Source: Nitrobacter sp. Nb-311A (GTDB lineage: Bacteria > Pseudomonadota > Alphaproteobacteria > Rhizobiales > Xanthobacteraceae). Taken from it: a stretch of 64,000 nt of DNA. Where the stretch lies: contig NZ_CH672417.1 of NCBI RefSeq assembly GCF_000152905.1, positions 195,585 through 259,584 on the forward strand, given 5' to 3'. Below, one piece after another: positions 36,516-45,565 of the stretch. The position numbers and the translations under genes were made by a program. The notes under the pieces were generated by a model, which saw only the letters and a list, made by a program, of their open reading frames with translations, ran no database searches and was not told where the DNA came from. Within the stretch, counting starts at the first letter, position 1. Each line of letters opens with the position of its first letter.

Positions 36516-36872
36516 TCACTTTCCGCATTTGCAGACCTGCCTTAAATATTTGACGAGGCCCTTGATCTGATTCTCAGACAGGACGTGTCCCCAGGTCGGC
36601 ATCAGCACCGACTTGTTGACGGCCAGCCCGCCTTCCTTGATGGCCTTGAACAATTCGTCATCCGGTGTGTCGCCCATACCCTTGGCATCGGTGTGATCCC
36701 GCGGCTTCACGGAAAGGGCGGGCACGTTGATTCCCGTACCGTTGCGCTGGAGGCCGTGACATTGCACGCAATAGACCCCGTAGATCTGCTCGCTCGACTG
36801 ATCGGCCTGGCTTGCCGATGGCGCGAGCAGCAGGGCCAGACCAACGAAAGCCGCCAACATCTGCGTTTTCAT
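36516..36872 (-). CDS. ncgC: Monoheme cytochrome c (NcgC-like)
   Basis: A 118-residue secreted class I cytochrome c with signal peptide (MKTQMLAAFVGLALLLAPSASQA) and one heme motif CVQCH near residue 35; the distal Met is probably in SVLMPTWGHVLSENQIKGLV. The ATG at 36872 overlaps the stop of the preceding diheme gene by one base (TGATG). By position in the nirK cluster it corresponds to ncgC of ammonia oxidisers and may donate electrons to NirK. Confidence 0.86.
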   Translation of the reverse strand: MKTQMLAAFVGLALLLAPSASQADQSSEQIYGVYCVQCHGLQRNGTGINVPALSVKPRDHTDAKGMGDTPDDELFKAIKEGGLAVNKSVLMPTWGHVLSENQIKGLVKYLRQVCKCGK

Positions 36873-37549
36873 CACTTGTCTCCTTGGCTCAATTGAACCA
36901 GAAACGCGGTCAGCCGCTGGATATCCTGATCCTTCAGGTTCGACGTCGGCATCCAGATATGCGGATCGAAACGCTGCGGATCCGCGGTATAGGCGGCGAT
37001 GAAATCCGCCTGCAGCCGCGCGCCGGCATCAGTCAATCGCGGCCCGGAAAGACCCCCTTCACCTTTTTCGCCCTGATGGCAGGCGACGCAGCCGCGAAAC
37101 TTGACGAACGCAAGCGAACCCATCCGCGCACCCTTCATCTCACCCTTGAAGATGCCTGCCGGGACGAGATCGGCGGGAGCCTTCAAAGCCATCAACGTCT
37201 CGGCGGCAGCCTCGGCATCGGCTTTCTTCAGCTTCGGGTGAGCAGCGATCTTGGACGGGTCGGGCACGTCGTTCTTGTCGCCCTTCTTGACCGTCTTGAA
37301 ATACGGATAGCCAGCAGGACGTATCGGTTTGGGATCCTGCAACCAAGAAACCAGCCATTCCTTCTTGAACTTGCTGCCCGCGAACCACAGGTCGGGGCCC
37401 TTGCGCGTCAGCAGCCTGTCCAGGGACGTGTCGGTCGGTTTGACCAGCGCATGACAACCGGAACAGCTCGGATCAAGTTTGTCGGCGGCGCTTGCGCTGC
37501 TCAGTAATGCCGCGGTCAAGCCCGCGACGGCGAGCAAAAGCCCTTTCAT
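36872..37549 (-). CDS. ncgB: Diheme cytochrome c (NcgB-like)
   Basis: A 225-residue periplasmic cytochrome with signal peptide (MKGLLLAVAGLTAALLSSASA) and two heme motifs, CSGCH near residue 30 and CVACH near residue 155, giving two cytochrome c domains. GGAGAG precedes the ATG at 37549. It lies between the multicopper oxidase and the monoheme cytochrome, the ncgB position, with 23 bases and a 1-base overlap respectively. Probable electron carrier between oxidase, NirK and the bc1/cytochrome c pool. Confidence 0.86.
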   Translation of the reverse strand: MKGLLLAVAGLTAALLSSASAADKLDPSCSGCHALVKPTDTSLDRLLTRKGPDLWFAGSKFKKEWLVSWLQDPKPIRPAGYPYFKTVKKGDKNDVPDPSKIAAHPKLKKADAEAAAETLMALKAPADLVPAGIFKGEMKGARMGSLAFVKFRGCVACHQGEKGEGGLSGPRLTDAGARLQADFIAAYTADPQRFDPHIWMPTSNLKDQDIQRLTAFLVQLSQGDK

Positions 37550-37572
37550 GTCGACTCTCCTTTCGATTGAAT

Positions 37573-38649
37573 TCAGGGCGCGGGATCGCCCTTGAAGGCA
37601 GGGCTCTCGTGCATGTCGAGCGGCTTCTTCATCGATTCCTCGTAGTAAAAATCGGGTACGAACTCCTTGTCCTTCCATTTGTAAAAAGCCTGGTCCTTCA
37701 CCGGGATCTCCTCGTACTCGATGGTGGTCATCATGCCGCCCATCGGCGAACTGCCATTGGTGGTGTGCTTGTCGATGTGATCGTGCACCATCCAGATGCC
37801 GGGATTATCGGCGCGCAGAATCAGGTCATAGCGCTCACCCGGCCCGAACAGGATCGTGTCGGCGAGATAGGGATTGGCGAGAGGCCGGCCATCCTTGGCG
37901 TAAACCTCGAAGAGATGGCCGTGGATGTGAATGGAATGCAGCTCGTCGCCGGCGCCGATCAGGCGGATGCGAACGACATCGCCCTCCTTGATCCGCAGCG
38001 GCTGGGTGTCCGGGTAAGCCTTGCCGTTGATGGTGAAGAAATCCGGCACGTCGCCAGGAACGCCGCCATAGCCGGGTTTCTTCGCCCAGGCTGACGCCCA
38101 ACTGGAGAACATCATGATGTAATCTTTGGTGACTTCCTTCTCGACCGGCGGCGGGTCCTTCGGATCGATGATAAAGGGACCCCACATGCCGCGCATGGCA
38201 ACGTGCTCATTGACGTTGACATGACAGTGGTACCACATGGTGCCGGACGGCTCGGCCTTGAAGCGATAGGTGAAGGTCTCGCCCGGAGGAATTGCCGGTT
38301 GCGTGACATCAGGCACGCCGTCGTTCTTCCAGGTGCCGCGCTGATACAGGCCGTGCCAGTGAATCGTGTGCGGCAGCGTCGTCTGGTTTTCCACCTCGAT
38401 CTCGACGTCGTCGCCTTCCCGCACATGAAAAAGCGGGCCGGGAGTCTGGCCGTTGAATGAAAAGACGTGGAAGGTCTGCTTGTCGACAAGCTTGAGGATC
38501 GTATCCTCGATCACCAGCGAGAATTGTCTTGTCTCAGCAAGCGCCGCGCCCGGACTCACGGCGCACAAGGCAGCGCTTGCAGCGAAGATGAAGTTTACGA
38601 GACGTGCGCGCAGCGCACAGCATTGCACGATCATGGTCATAACATGCAT
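37573..38649 (-). CDS. ncgA: Two-domain multicopper oxidase (NcgA-like)
   Basis: A 358-residue secreted multicopper oxidase. A signal peptide is visible (NFIFAASAALCAVSPGAALA). Copper motifs are HTIHWHGLYQ, TMWYHCHVNVNEHVAMRGMWG, HSIHIHGHLFEVYAKDG and MVHDHIDKHTTNGSSPMGGMM. It corresponds to NcgA (blue copper oxidase) of the Nitrosomonas nirK operon, thought to help in nitrite/NO tolerance. The candidate ATGs are 38649, 38640 and 38634; the first lies inside the operator-like palindrome 38641-38663, so a later start is quite possible. Confidence 0.88.
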   Translation of the reverse strand: MHVMTMIVQCCALRARLVNFIFAASAALCAVSPGAALAETRQFSLVIEDTILKLVDKQTFHVFSFNGQTPGPLFHVREGDDVEIEVENQTTLPHTIHWHGLYQRGTWKNDGVPDVTQPAIPPGETFTYRFKAEPSGTMWYHCHVNVNEHVAMRGMWGPFIIDPKDPPPVEKEVTKDYIMMFSSWASAWAKKPGYGGVPGDVPDFFTINGKAYPDTQPLRIKEGDVVRIRLIGAGDELHSIHIHGHLFEVYAKDGRPLANPYLADTILFGPGERYDLILRADNPGIWMVHDHIDKHTTNGSSPMGGMMTTIEYEEIPVKDQAFYKWKDKEFVPDFYYEESMKKPLDMHESPAFKGDPAP

Positions 38650-38663
38650 TCTATATTGATGTT
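38641..38663. promoter_or_regulatory. Candidate NsrR operator at the ncgA start
   Basis: A 23-bp imperfect palindrome, reading AACATGCATT at its left end and ATTGATGTT at its right end. It shares length and most positions (AACATG..A.T at left, ATGTT at right) with the box at 39578-39600. A possible -10 (TATAGA, minus strand, 38655-38650) lies inside it, so a bound repressor would block the ncgABC-nirK promoter. Assignment to NsrR rests on the adjacent nsrR gene and the known regulation in Nitrosomonas. Confidence 0.6.
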
Positions 38664-38879
38664 TTTAGATAAACCGCTACCGAAGCGCCGGCGGCGCGGA
38701 ATGCTTATCCGTCAGACGCCCGCTCCTGCCGGAGCCGCCGGTGCTGAACAGCTTTCGTGATCATGACGCGCAAACTCCAACCTCGAACCGATTTCGACCA
38801 ATACGTGCCATCTTCAGGGCCATAAAGCAATATTCAGAGTTCATCTTTTTACAATTTACCAACGATAGGAAATGCGCGA

Positions 38880-39530
38880 CTACATAGACGCGGTGCAAAG
38901 AGCTTGCAGCGTCAATTGACTCATGCCGACCTCCTGCGCCGCTATCGGCATCACCGTCCAAAGCCGATCATTCCAGGTCTGATCGTCTCCCACCGTTCGC
39001 ATCAAGCCCACCCATTTGACCAACGCCGGCTTTGCCTTGCCGTTTTGCAGCAACCACTGCCCCATATAAAATCGCGCGATCAGATCGTTTGGATCGCCTT
39101 TGAGCACGAGTTCGAATTCCGACTTGGCTCGATCTGAAATCATGCCGTTATCCGCCAACGCCAGCGCTTCCCCCAATGCAACGTGAAGCACACTGTTATC
39201 GGGATCACTCCCGATCGCGCGCTCGAGCACTGGAACACTCAAGCGCGGAAGCCCCAGCTGCAGCAACGCGCCACCGATGATCGCCCAGGGCTGACTTGCG
39301 TGCTCCGCAGCCAGAAGCTTCGGCAGGTCGGACAAGCCTTCAAGCGGCACGGGCGGCATGGTGGCCGCGCTGTTCAGGGAAACGGTGACGTGGTGCGTGG
39401 TGAGAGGCGATTGATACGTGAACCAGACCGCGGCGGCTATGCCGACTGCGGCGCCGGCAATCGAGGACGCAATGCACAGCTTCAGCCAGGCTCTCGGGTT
39501 CTGCGTTTGATCGACAGGTGCTTTCGTCAT
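38880..39530 (-). CDS. Membrane-anchored TPR protein, CcmH/CycH-like
   Basis: A 216-residue protein with one N-terminal membrane helix (LCIASSIAGAAVGIAAAVWFTY) and periplasmic TPR repeats (about residues 70-200, for example PRLSVPVLERAIGSDPDNSVLHVALGEALALADNG in part). It resembles the C-terminal TPR part of the cytochrome c maturation proteins CycH/CcmI. The ATG at 39530 is chosen; the extra upstream codons would run back through the palindrome region. Placed between nsrR and the cytochrome genes, it might help mature NcgB and NcgC; this is inference. Confidence 0.75.
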   Translation of the reverse strand: MTKAPVDQTQNPRAWLKLCIASSIAGAAVGIAAAVWFTYQSPLTTHHVTVSLNSAATMPPVPLEGLSDLPKLLAAEHASQPWAIIGGALLQLGLPRLSVPVLERAIGSDPDNSVLHVALGEALALADNGMISDRAKSEFELVLKGDPNDLIARFYMGQWLLQNGKAKPALVKWVGLMRTVGDDQTWNDRLWTVMPIAAQEVGMSQLTLQALCTASM

Positions 39531-39572
39531 GCTCCGGGCCGCGGATAGATCAAATCTTCTCACTCTCGTGGC

Positions 39573-39605
39573 GTACAAACATGTACTGTAAATACATGTT
39601 TGTAC
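39573..39605. promoter_or_regulatory. Candidate NsrR operator before the TPR gene
   Basis: Perfect 13-bp inverted arms GTACAAACATGTA (39573-39585) and TACATGTTTGTAC (39593-39605) flank a 7-base spacer. The inner 23 bp (39578-39600) align with the box at 38641-38663. It lies 48 bases before the start of the TPR gene and downstream of nsrR. The degree of symmetry is far above chance. Confidence 0.68.
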
Positions 39606-39801
39606 AGTCCCCAAATCCGCGAGAATAGAAATTCATGTGCAGAAGCGGCAAACGGTAGCAGGACGATGCGCGGCTACCGGCGGTGTTCGACTTTATTTCA
39701 AACCTGGTGATACTATTTCACCACGGAGGACAAGCAGAATCGAACCGTCATGCGGCTGCTGTTTGCCGATATCCCAACGACAACGACGGATCGCGCGCTG
39801 C

Positions 39802-40230
39802 TCAGGCAGCCGGCGGGACCCCGAAGTCTTTCGGATTGAGAATGAGATCGGCGAGCGTATAGCGATCGAGCGTCGTAGTGAACGCATTCAGCGCTTCCCT
39901 CAACGGCGCCCGCAATCGACAGCTCGACGTGATCGGACAGCGGTTGTTCGAGGAGAAGCATTCCACAAGCGCGAAATCCGGCTCCGTGGCGCACAAAACG
40001 TCGCCAAGCTTGATCCGGTTCGGCCGCTTGGCAAGCATAAGCCCGCCTGACCTGCCGCGTACGGCCTTGAGATAGCCCGCGCGCGTGAGCTGATTTGCCA
40101 CTTTCATGAGATGGGTCCGGGAGATGCCGTAAACGCTTGCGGTCTCTTCAATTGTAATCAGCCGATCGCCATGAGTGGCTGCATACATCAGCAAGCGAAG
40201 AGTGTAGTCGAAAAAGCTTGTCAGTCGCAT
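39802..40230 (-). CDS. nsrR: Rrf2-family NO-sensing repressor
   Basis: A 142-residue Rrf2 regulator with a winged helix (MRLTSFFDYTLRLLMYAATH, then GYLKAVRGRSGGLMLA) and three cysteines C91, C98 and C104 spaced as in NsrR, where they hold the [Fe-S] cluster destroyed by NO. The spacing is unlike IscR. The ATG at 40230 gives the family start; longer forms are unlikely. It leads the minus-strand cluster that ends in nirK, so it probably represses it until nitrite-derived NO appears. Confidence 0.9.
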   Translation of the reverse strand: MRLTSFFDYTLRLLMYAATHGDRLITIEETASVYGISRTHLMKVANQLTRAGYLKAVRGRSGGLMLAKRPNRIKLGDVLCATEPDFALVECFSSNNRCPITSSCRLRAPLREALNAFTTTLDRYTLADLILNPKDFGVPPAA

Positions 40231-40674
40231 GGGGGTCTCGCCGGCGGCGCATCGCGTGATTTGGCCGAAAAAGATGGACCTGTCCGACGCCTTTCGCAAG
40301 TGTCGATACGTTGCATGAGCCCTGCGCGCAACGGCAGGACGCCCCGACGGGCGATCCCGCAGGGGTCATCATTCCCGAAAACATTGGCCGGAATGCGTAG
40401 CGGTTCCACGGAGCCCGGGGTCCCACAACGGACGCGCGATCCCGCCCGCTTCGCAGACATCATGAGGAAGCAGCTACCGTGAAGCGAGCAGCTTCACCGG
40501 ACGATGACACCGGAGGCAGAGCGCTTTCACGAGGTTGGAGCCGCAAGACGAATTGCCTCGCCGGCCATGAATTCCCGCGACTCGACGCCAGCTTGCGTTT
40601 CCATCTACAAATCGACCATATCTTGTCCACGGCCGACATCACCATCTGGAGTTCTCGTTCCGAAAAGGTCACGA
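40231..40674. other. Intergenic region between nsrR and mrpA
   Basis: 444 bases between divergently transcribed nsrR and mrpA. Short readings exist on both strands but none has a ribosome site, family motif or codon pattern that supports a gene. AAGG six bases before 40675 serves mrpA. No copy of the 23-bp palindrome was seen here. Confidence 0.55.
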
Positions 40675-43617
40675 ATGACGATGCCGTATGAAACGATCCT
40701 CATCGTCGTTCTCGCGCTCCCTTTCGCGGGGAGCTGTCTTGCAGCGCTCTTTCGAAGCAACGCGCGCAACACCGAAGCGTGGCTGGCCAGCGCGGTTTCA
40801 TTCACCTGTCTGGTGCTTGTTGGCGCAAGCTATCCTCATATCGTCAACGGAGAGGTCATCCGGACTACCATCGAATGGGTGCCCGAACTCGGTCTCAATT
40901 TCTATGTGAGGATGGACGGTTTCGCCTGGGTACTCGCCGCACTGATCGCCAGTATCGGGCTCCTGGTCGTGCTCTACGCCCGCTACTATATGTCCCCCCA
41001 GGATCCCGTGCCACGTTTTTTCTCATTCCTGCTCGCCTTCATGGGAGCGATGCTTGGCATCGTCCTTTCTGGCAATCTCATCCAGCTGGTTTTCTTCTGG
41101 GAGTTGACCAGCCTCTTTTCCTTTCTGTTGATCGGCTACTGGCACCAGACGGCACAGGCGCGTGACGGCGCGCGGATGGCGCTGATCGTGACCTCGGTCG
41201 GGGGATTTAGCCTGTTCGCCGGCATACTGATCCTCGGAAACATCGTCGGCAGCTACGATCTCGATCGCGTTCTCGCGTCCGGCGACATGATCCGCGCGCA
41301 TTCGCTCTACATCCCGACCCTCGTCCTCATTCTTCTCGGAGCCTTGACGAAAAGCGCTCAGTTTCCGTTCCATTTCTGGCTGCCCCAGGCGATGGCGGCG
41401 CCGACGCCCGTTTCAGCCTATCTTCATTCCGCCACGATGGTGAAAGGCGGGGTGTTTCTACTGGTGCTGCTCTGGCCCGCGCTGGGCGGAACGGAGGAGT
41501 GGATGCGGCTTGTGGGTTCGGCCGGGCTTATCAGTTTCATACTCGGGGCGTTCATTGCTCTTTTTCAACAGGATATGAAGGGGCTGCTCGCTTACTCGAC
41601 CATCAGTCACCTCGGGCTCATCACTCTGCTGATCGGCCTCAACTCGCCTCTCGCGATAGTGGCCGCCATCTTCCACCTCATGAACCATGCGACCTTCAAG
41701 GCGTCGCTGTTCATGGCAGCCGGGATCATCGATCACGAAACCGGCACCCGCGACCTGCGCCGCCTGAGCGGCTTGCGGCGCTTCATGCCGATCACGGCCA
41801 CGCTCGCGATGGTCGCCGCCGCCGCCATGGCCGGCGTTCCGCTATTGAATGGCTTCCTGTCCAAGGAAATGTTTTTCGCCGAGACAATCGAAACTCACGA
41901 TAACTCGCTGCTGGATCAAGCGTTGCCCTACATCGTCACCGCGGCCAGCATGTTCACGGTCGCCTACTCACTGCGGTTCATAGCCGAAGTATTTTTCGGT
42001 CCACCGCCGCGAGAGTTGTCCGGCACGCCGCATGAACCGCCGTTCCTGATGCGCTTTCCCGTTGGACTTCTCGTTCTTGCATGTCTCCTTGTCGGCATCG
42101 TCCCCACCGTTACGATCGGTCCCCTGCTCCGCACCGCGGTCCACGCCGTCCTCGGCGACGCCATTCCCACCTATAGCCTAGCAGTCTGGCACGGCTTTAC
42201 TCCCGAGTTCCTGATGAGCCTGATCGCGATTTCCGGCGGCGTAACCATCTATTTGATGCTCCGATCATATCTGCTCGGTGCTGAAGGGCCGCCCCTGCTG
42301 CGACATATCAAAGGCCAGCGCATTTTCGACCGCGTGCTCGTCGCCGTCTCCTGGCAGCTCGCAAGACGGCTGGAGGAGTTGCTCGGCACGCGCCGCTTGC
42401 AGCCACAGTTGCGGCTGCTGATCAGCGTGGCTTTGCTGGCCGGCCTGGCGCCGGCCTTCACTCACGGAATCGACATTTGGAGGACAGCGCGAACATCTTT
42501 CGATGTCACATTCGCGGTGATCTGGGCCGTGGGAGGCGCCTGCGCGCTGGCCGCGGCTTACCAGGGCAAATTCCATCGCTTTGCGGCTCTCATTTTCATG
42601 GGCGGCGCGGGTCTGGTGACGTGCGTCAGCTTCGTATGGCTGGCCGCGCCTGATCTCGCCCTGACCCAACTGGTGGTCGAGATTGTCACCACTGTGTTGC
42701 TCCTTCTCGGGCTGCGTTGGCTGCCGAAACGCATCGAGAAATTTTCCGCGGCCGACGCGCCCGAACGCGATCCAGGCTGGCGCCGCTACCGCGACCTCGG
42801 AATCGCGATCGCATCCGGAGCCGGTTTAGGAGCGCTGGCCTACGCGGTCATGATACGAGCGGAGCCCGACAGCATCGCGCGGTTCTTTGTCGAGAACGCA
42901 TACGCGCTGGGCGGCGGGACCAACATTGTAAACGTCATCCTCGTCGACTTCCGCGCGTTCGACACTTTCGGCGAGATCACGGTGCTCGGCATCGTCGCGC
43001 TGACCGTTTACGCTTTGCTGCGGCGATTCCGGCCCGCGGCCGAAAGCATTCCCGTGCCCGAACAGCAGTACAGTCAGGATCTTTACGATGAGGCTCAACC
43101 CAATCGCGAGAAGGGCGACACGCTCAAGAGCGCGATGGCCGTCCCCCGGCTCATGATAGCGTTGCTTTTCCCGGTGATCTGCACGACCGCGGTTTTTCTC
43201 CTGCTGCGGGGGCACGACCTGCCCGGAGGCGGATTCGTCGCCGGCATCACGATGGCCGTTGCGTTCATCCTCCAATATATCGCTCGCGGAACCACCTGGA
43301 CGGAGGACCATTTGCGCATCCTGCCCGTTCACTGGATGGGCGCGGGCCTGCTCATCACAGCCGGCGTCGGCATGGCCGCCTGGTGGTTCGAACGGCCTTT
43401 CCTGAGTTCGTCATTCTCATACCGCGAGGTTCCCTGGATCGGCCCTGTTCCGGTAGCAAGCGCGCTCCTCTTTGATCTTGGGGTCTTTGCATTGGTCGTC
43501 GGCGCCACCGTCCTGATGCTGATCGCGATCGCGCACCAGACCGTGCGCAGCCATCGGACGCCTTCCAGCCGCGCATCCAGCGCAGCAGCCACATCCGCAA
43601 CGGCCGAGGTGCGATAG
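40675..43617 (+). CDS. mrpA: Mrp Na+/H+ antiporter subunit A fused to subunit B
   Basis: A 980-residue polytopic membrane protein. The N-terminal part is the complex-I-like MrpA core (FFSFLLAFMGAMLGIVLSGN, FWELTSLFSFLLIGYWHQ, QFPFHFWLPQAMAAPTPVSA). The last ~150 residues are an MrpB-type domain (FLLLRGHDLPGGGFVAGITM, PVHWMGAGLLITAG), so there is no separate mrpB gene. The complex exchanges cytoplasmic Na+ for H+ and gives salt and alkali tolerance. The ATG at 40675 with AAGG before it is chosen; a second ATG at 40681 is possible. It overlaps mrpC by one base. Confidence 0.95.
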   Translation: MTMPYETILIVVLALPFAGSCLAALFRSNARNTEAWLASAVSFTCLVLVGASYPHIVNGEVIRTTIEWVPELGLNFYVRMDGFAWVLAALIASIGLLVVLYARYYMSPQDPVPRFFSFLLAFMGAMLGIVLSGNLIQLVFFWELTSLFSFLLIGYWHQTAQARDGARMALIVTSVGGFSLFAGILILGNIVGSYDLDRVLASGDMIRAHSLYIPTLVLILLGALTKSAQFPFHFWLPQAMAAPTPVSAYLHSATMVKGGVFLLVLLWPALGGTEEWMRLVGSAGLISFILGAFIALFQQDMKGLLAYSTISHLGLITLLIGLNSPLAIVAAIFHLMNHATFKASLFMAAGIIDHETGTRDLRRLSGLRRFMPITATLAMVAAAAMAGVPLLNGFLSKEMFFAETIETHDNSLLDQALPYIVTAASMFTVAYSLRFIAEVFFGPPPRELSGTPHEPPFLMRFPVGLLVLACLLVGIVPTVTIGPLLRTAVHAVLGDAIPTYSLAVWHGFTPEFLMSLIAISGGVTIYLMLRSYLLGAEGPPLLRHIKGQRIFDRVLVAVSWQLARRLEELLGTRRLQPQLRLLISVALLAGLAPAFTHGIDIWRTARTSFDVTFAVIWAVGGACALAAAYQGKFHRFAALIFMGGAGLVTCVSFVWLAAPDLALTQLVVEIVTTVLLLLGLRWLPKRIEKFSAADAPERDPGWRRYRDLGIAIASGAGLGALAYAVMIRAEPDSIARFFVENAYALGGGTNIVNVILVDFRAFDTFGEITVLGIVALTVYALLRRFRPAAESIPVPEQQYSQDLYDEAQPNREKGDTLKSAMAVPRLMIALLFPVICTTAVFLLLRGHDLPGGGFVAGITMAVAFILQYIARGTTWTEDHLRILPVHWMGAGLLITAGVGMAAWWFERPFLSSSFSYREVPWIGPVPVASALLFDLGVFALVVGATVLMLIAIAHQTVRSHRTPSSRASSAAATSATAEVR

Positions 43618-43955
43618 TGGAGATCGTGCTCGCTATCGGCATCGGCGTGCTCGCGGGATCGGGCGTGTGGCTGGTGCTTCGACCGCGCACGTTTCAGGTC
43701 ATCATCGGCCTGTCATTGCTCTCTTATGCGGTCAATCTTTTCATCGTCGCGATGGGGCGGCTCAAAATCGACGCCGCTCCGATCCTGGGTTCACATGTGG
43801 GCGATGACATGGCCAGTCTCCCTGATCCGTTACCGCAAGCACTCGTTCTGACGGCCATCGTCATCAGTTTCGCAACCACCGCGCTGTTTCTGGTCGTACT
43901 GCTCGCATCTCGAGGTCTGACGGGGACCGACCACGTCGACGGACGGGAGCCGTAG
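43617..43955 (+). CDS. mrpC: Mrp antiporter subunit C
   Basis: A 112-residue protein with three hydrophobic helices, related to NuoK: RPRTFQVIIGLSLLSYAVNL and LPDPLPQALVLTAIVISFAT are typical of MrpC. The GTG start overlaps the mrpA stop. It forms the membrane core of the Mrp complex with A and D. Confidence 0.94.
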   Translation: MEIVLAIGIGVLAGSGVWLVLRPRTFQVIIGLSLLSYAVNLFIVAMGRLKIDAAPILGSHVGDDMASLPDPLPQALVLTAIVISFATTALFLVVLLASRGLTGTDHVDGREP

Positions 43956-43957
43956 TC

Positions 43958-45565
43958 GTGAACCATCTGATGATCGCGCCGGTCGTGCTACCACTGTTTG
44001 CTGGTGCGATCATGTTGGCTCTCGGGGGAGAGCAGCGCCGCAACATCAGCGCCGCCCTCAATATTGTGACGTCGCTCGCGCTGGTTGCGATTTCCATCAT
44101 ATTGCTGCGCGCCGCCGATGTCGCCCCGACAGGCGTCGCCGGCGTCTATCGTCTGGGTGACTGGCCCGCTCCCTTCGCAATCGTGTTCGTGGTGGATCGG
44201 CTGGCCACGCTCATGCTGCTGCTCACCAGTCTCCTCGCGGCAGCAGCGGCGGTATTCTCCCTGGCGCGATGGCACCGCGCGGGAGTGCTGTTCCATCCCC
44301 TGTTTCAGTTCATGCTGATGGGAATCAACGGCGCCTTTCTCACCGGCGATCTCTTCAACCTGTTTGTTTTCGTCGAGGTCCTGCTTGCGGCTTCCTATGG
44401 TCTGGCGCTGCATGGTTCGGGATCGGCCCGGGTCAAGGCCGGGTTGCATTATGTCGTTGTCAACCTCGCGGCCTCGCTGCTGTTTCTGATCGGCGTCAGC
44501 CTGATCTATGGCGTGACCGGCACGCTCAACATGGCGGATCTGGCCACGCGCATTCCTGCGATCCGTGCGGACGACCGCGGGCTGCTGGAGGCCGGAGCCG
44601 GCATCCTGGGCATCGCGTTTCTCGTCAAGGCCGGGATGTGGCCGCTATGCTTCTGGCTCCCCGGCACCTATGCGGCCGCGCCGCCGCCGGTGGCGGCGAT
44701 TTTCGCCGTGCTGACGAAGGTCGGCGGCTACATCGTTCTGCGGCTATCGCTGCTGCTGTTCGGTGATGGCACGGGAGCGTCGGCCCAATTCGGAGACCAA
44801 TTGCTGCTCATGGGCGGCATGGCGACCGTGGCGTTCGGCGCGATCGGGAGCCTCGCGTCGCAGGACATGGCGCGGCTCGCCGCGTTTTCGGTGCTGGTAT
44901 CGTCAGGCACGATACTCACCGCCATCGGTTTGGGACAAGTAGGGGTGACCGGCGCTGCGCTGTTCTACCTGATCAGTTCGACCCTTGGCCTGGGCGCATT
45001 CTTTCTCTTGATCGAATTGGTGGAGCGCGACCGCGAACCGGGTGCTGACGTGCTTGCGGTCACCCGGGAACTCTACGGCGATGAGGACGATTCGGAGATT
45101 TTGCAGGAAACCGGGATTGCGATCCCGGCGACGATCGGCATTCTCGGTGTCGCTTTCATCAGTTGCGCCGTCGTTATTTCGGGCCTGCCGCCCCTCTCCG
45201 GCTTCATCGCCAAATTCGCGATCCTGACGACCGCCCTTAACTCTCCGATCGACGACCTCCCTTTCACCACATGGATTTTTCTTTTTCTATTGATCGTTTC
45301 AGGACTGGCGGCGCTGATCGCCCTGACGCGCGCCGGCATCCGTTCGTTCTGGGCTTCACCGGACCGCACCATACCCCGCGTCCGCCTTATCGAGATAACG
45401 CCGGTTGCGGCTCTTTTGCTACTTTGCGCAATTCAGACGGTCGAGGCGGGTCCGATCATGCGATTCATGCAGGCGACGGCGCAATCGCTGCATGCTCCTC
45501 ACGATTACGTCCGGAGAGTCCTGGGTTCTCCAATCAAGCCTGGCGGCTCAAGGGGGCCGACATGA
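43958..45565 (+). CDS. mrpD: Mrp antiporter subunit D
   Basis: A 535-residue NuoM/N-like membrane protein with ~14 helices. Landmarks: FMLMGINGAFLTGDLFNLFV, FLVKAGMWPLCFWLPGTYAA (key Lys in a membrane helix) and VISGLPPLSGFIAKFAIL. The start is GTG two bases after the mrpC stop. It overlaps mrpE by 4 bases. Confidence 0.94.
   Translation: MNHLMIAPVVLPLFAGAIMLALGGEQRRNISAALNIVTSLALVAISIILLRAADVAPTGVAGVYRLGDWPAPFAIVFVVDRLATLMLLLTSLLAAAAAVFSLARWHRAGVLFHPLFQFMLMGINGAFLTGDLFNLFVFVEVLLAASYGLALHGSGSARVKAGLHYVVVNLAASLLFLIGVSLIYGVTGTLNMADLATRIPAIRADDRGLLEAGAGILGIAFLVKAGMWPLCFWLPGTYAAAPPPVAAIFAVLTKVGGYIVLRLSLLLFGDGTGASAQFGDQLLLMGGMATVAFGAIGSLASQDMARLAAFSVLVSSGTILTAIGLGQVGVTGAALFYLISSTLGLGAFFLLIELVERDREPGADVLAVTRELYGDEDDSEILQETGIAIPATIGILGVAFISCAVVISGLPPLSGFIAKFAILTTALNSPIDDLPFTTWIFLFLLIVSGLAALIALTRAGIRSFWASPDRTIPRVRLIEITPVAALLLLCAIQTVEAGPIMRFMQATAQSLHAPHDYVRRVLGSPIKPGGSRGPT

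Noticed and set aside
38761-38961. 66-codon minus-strand frame after the TPR gene
   Set aside because: Overlaps the end of the TPR gene out of frame and shows no features.
40221-40674. Short frames before mrpA on both strands
   Set aside because: No ribosome sites, no similarity; the mrpA start at 40675 explains the downstream part.
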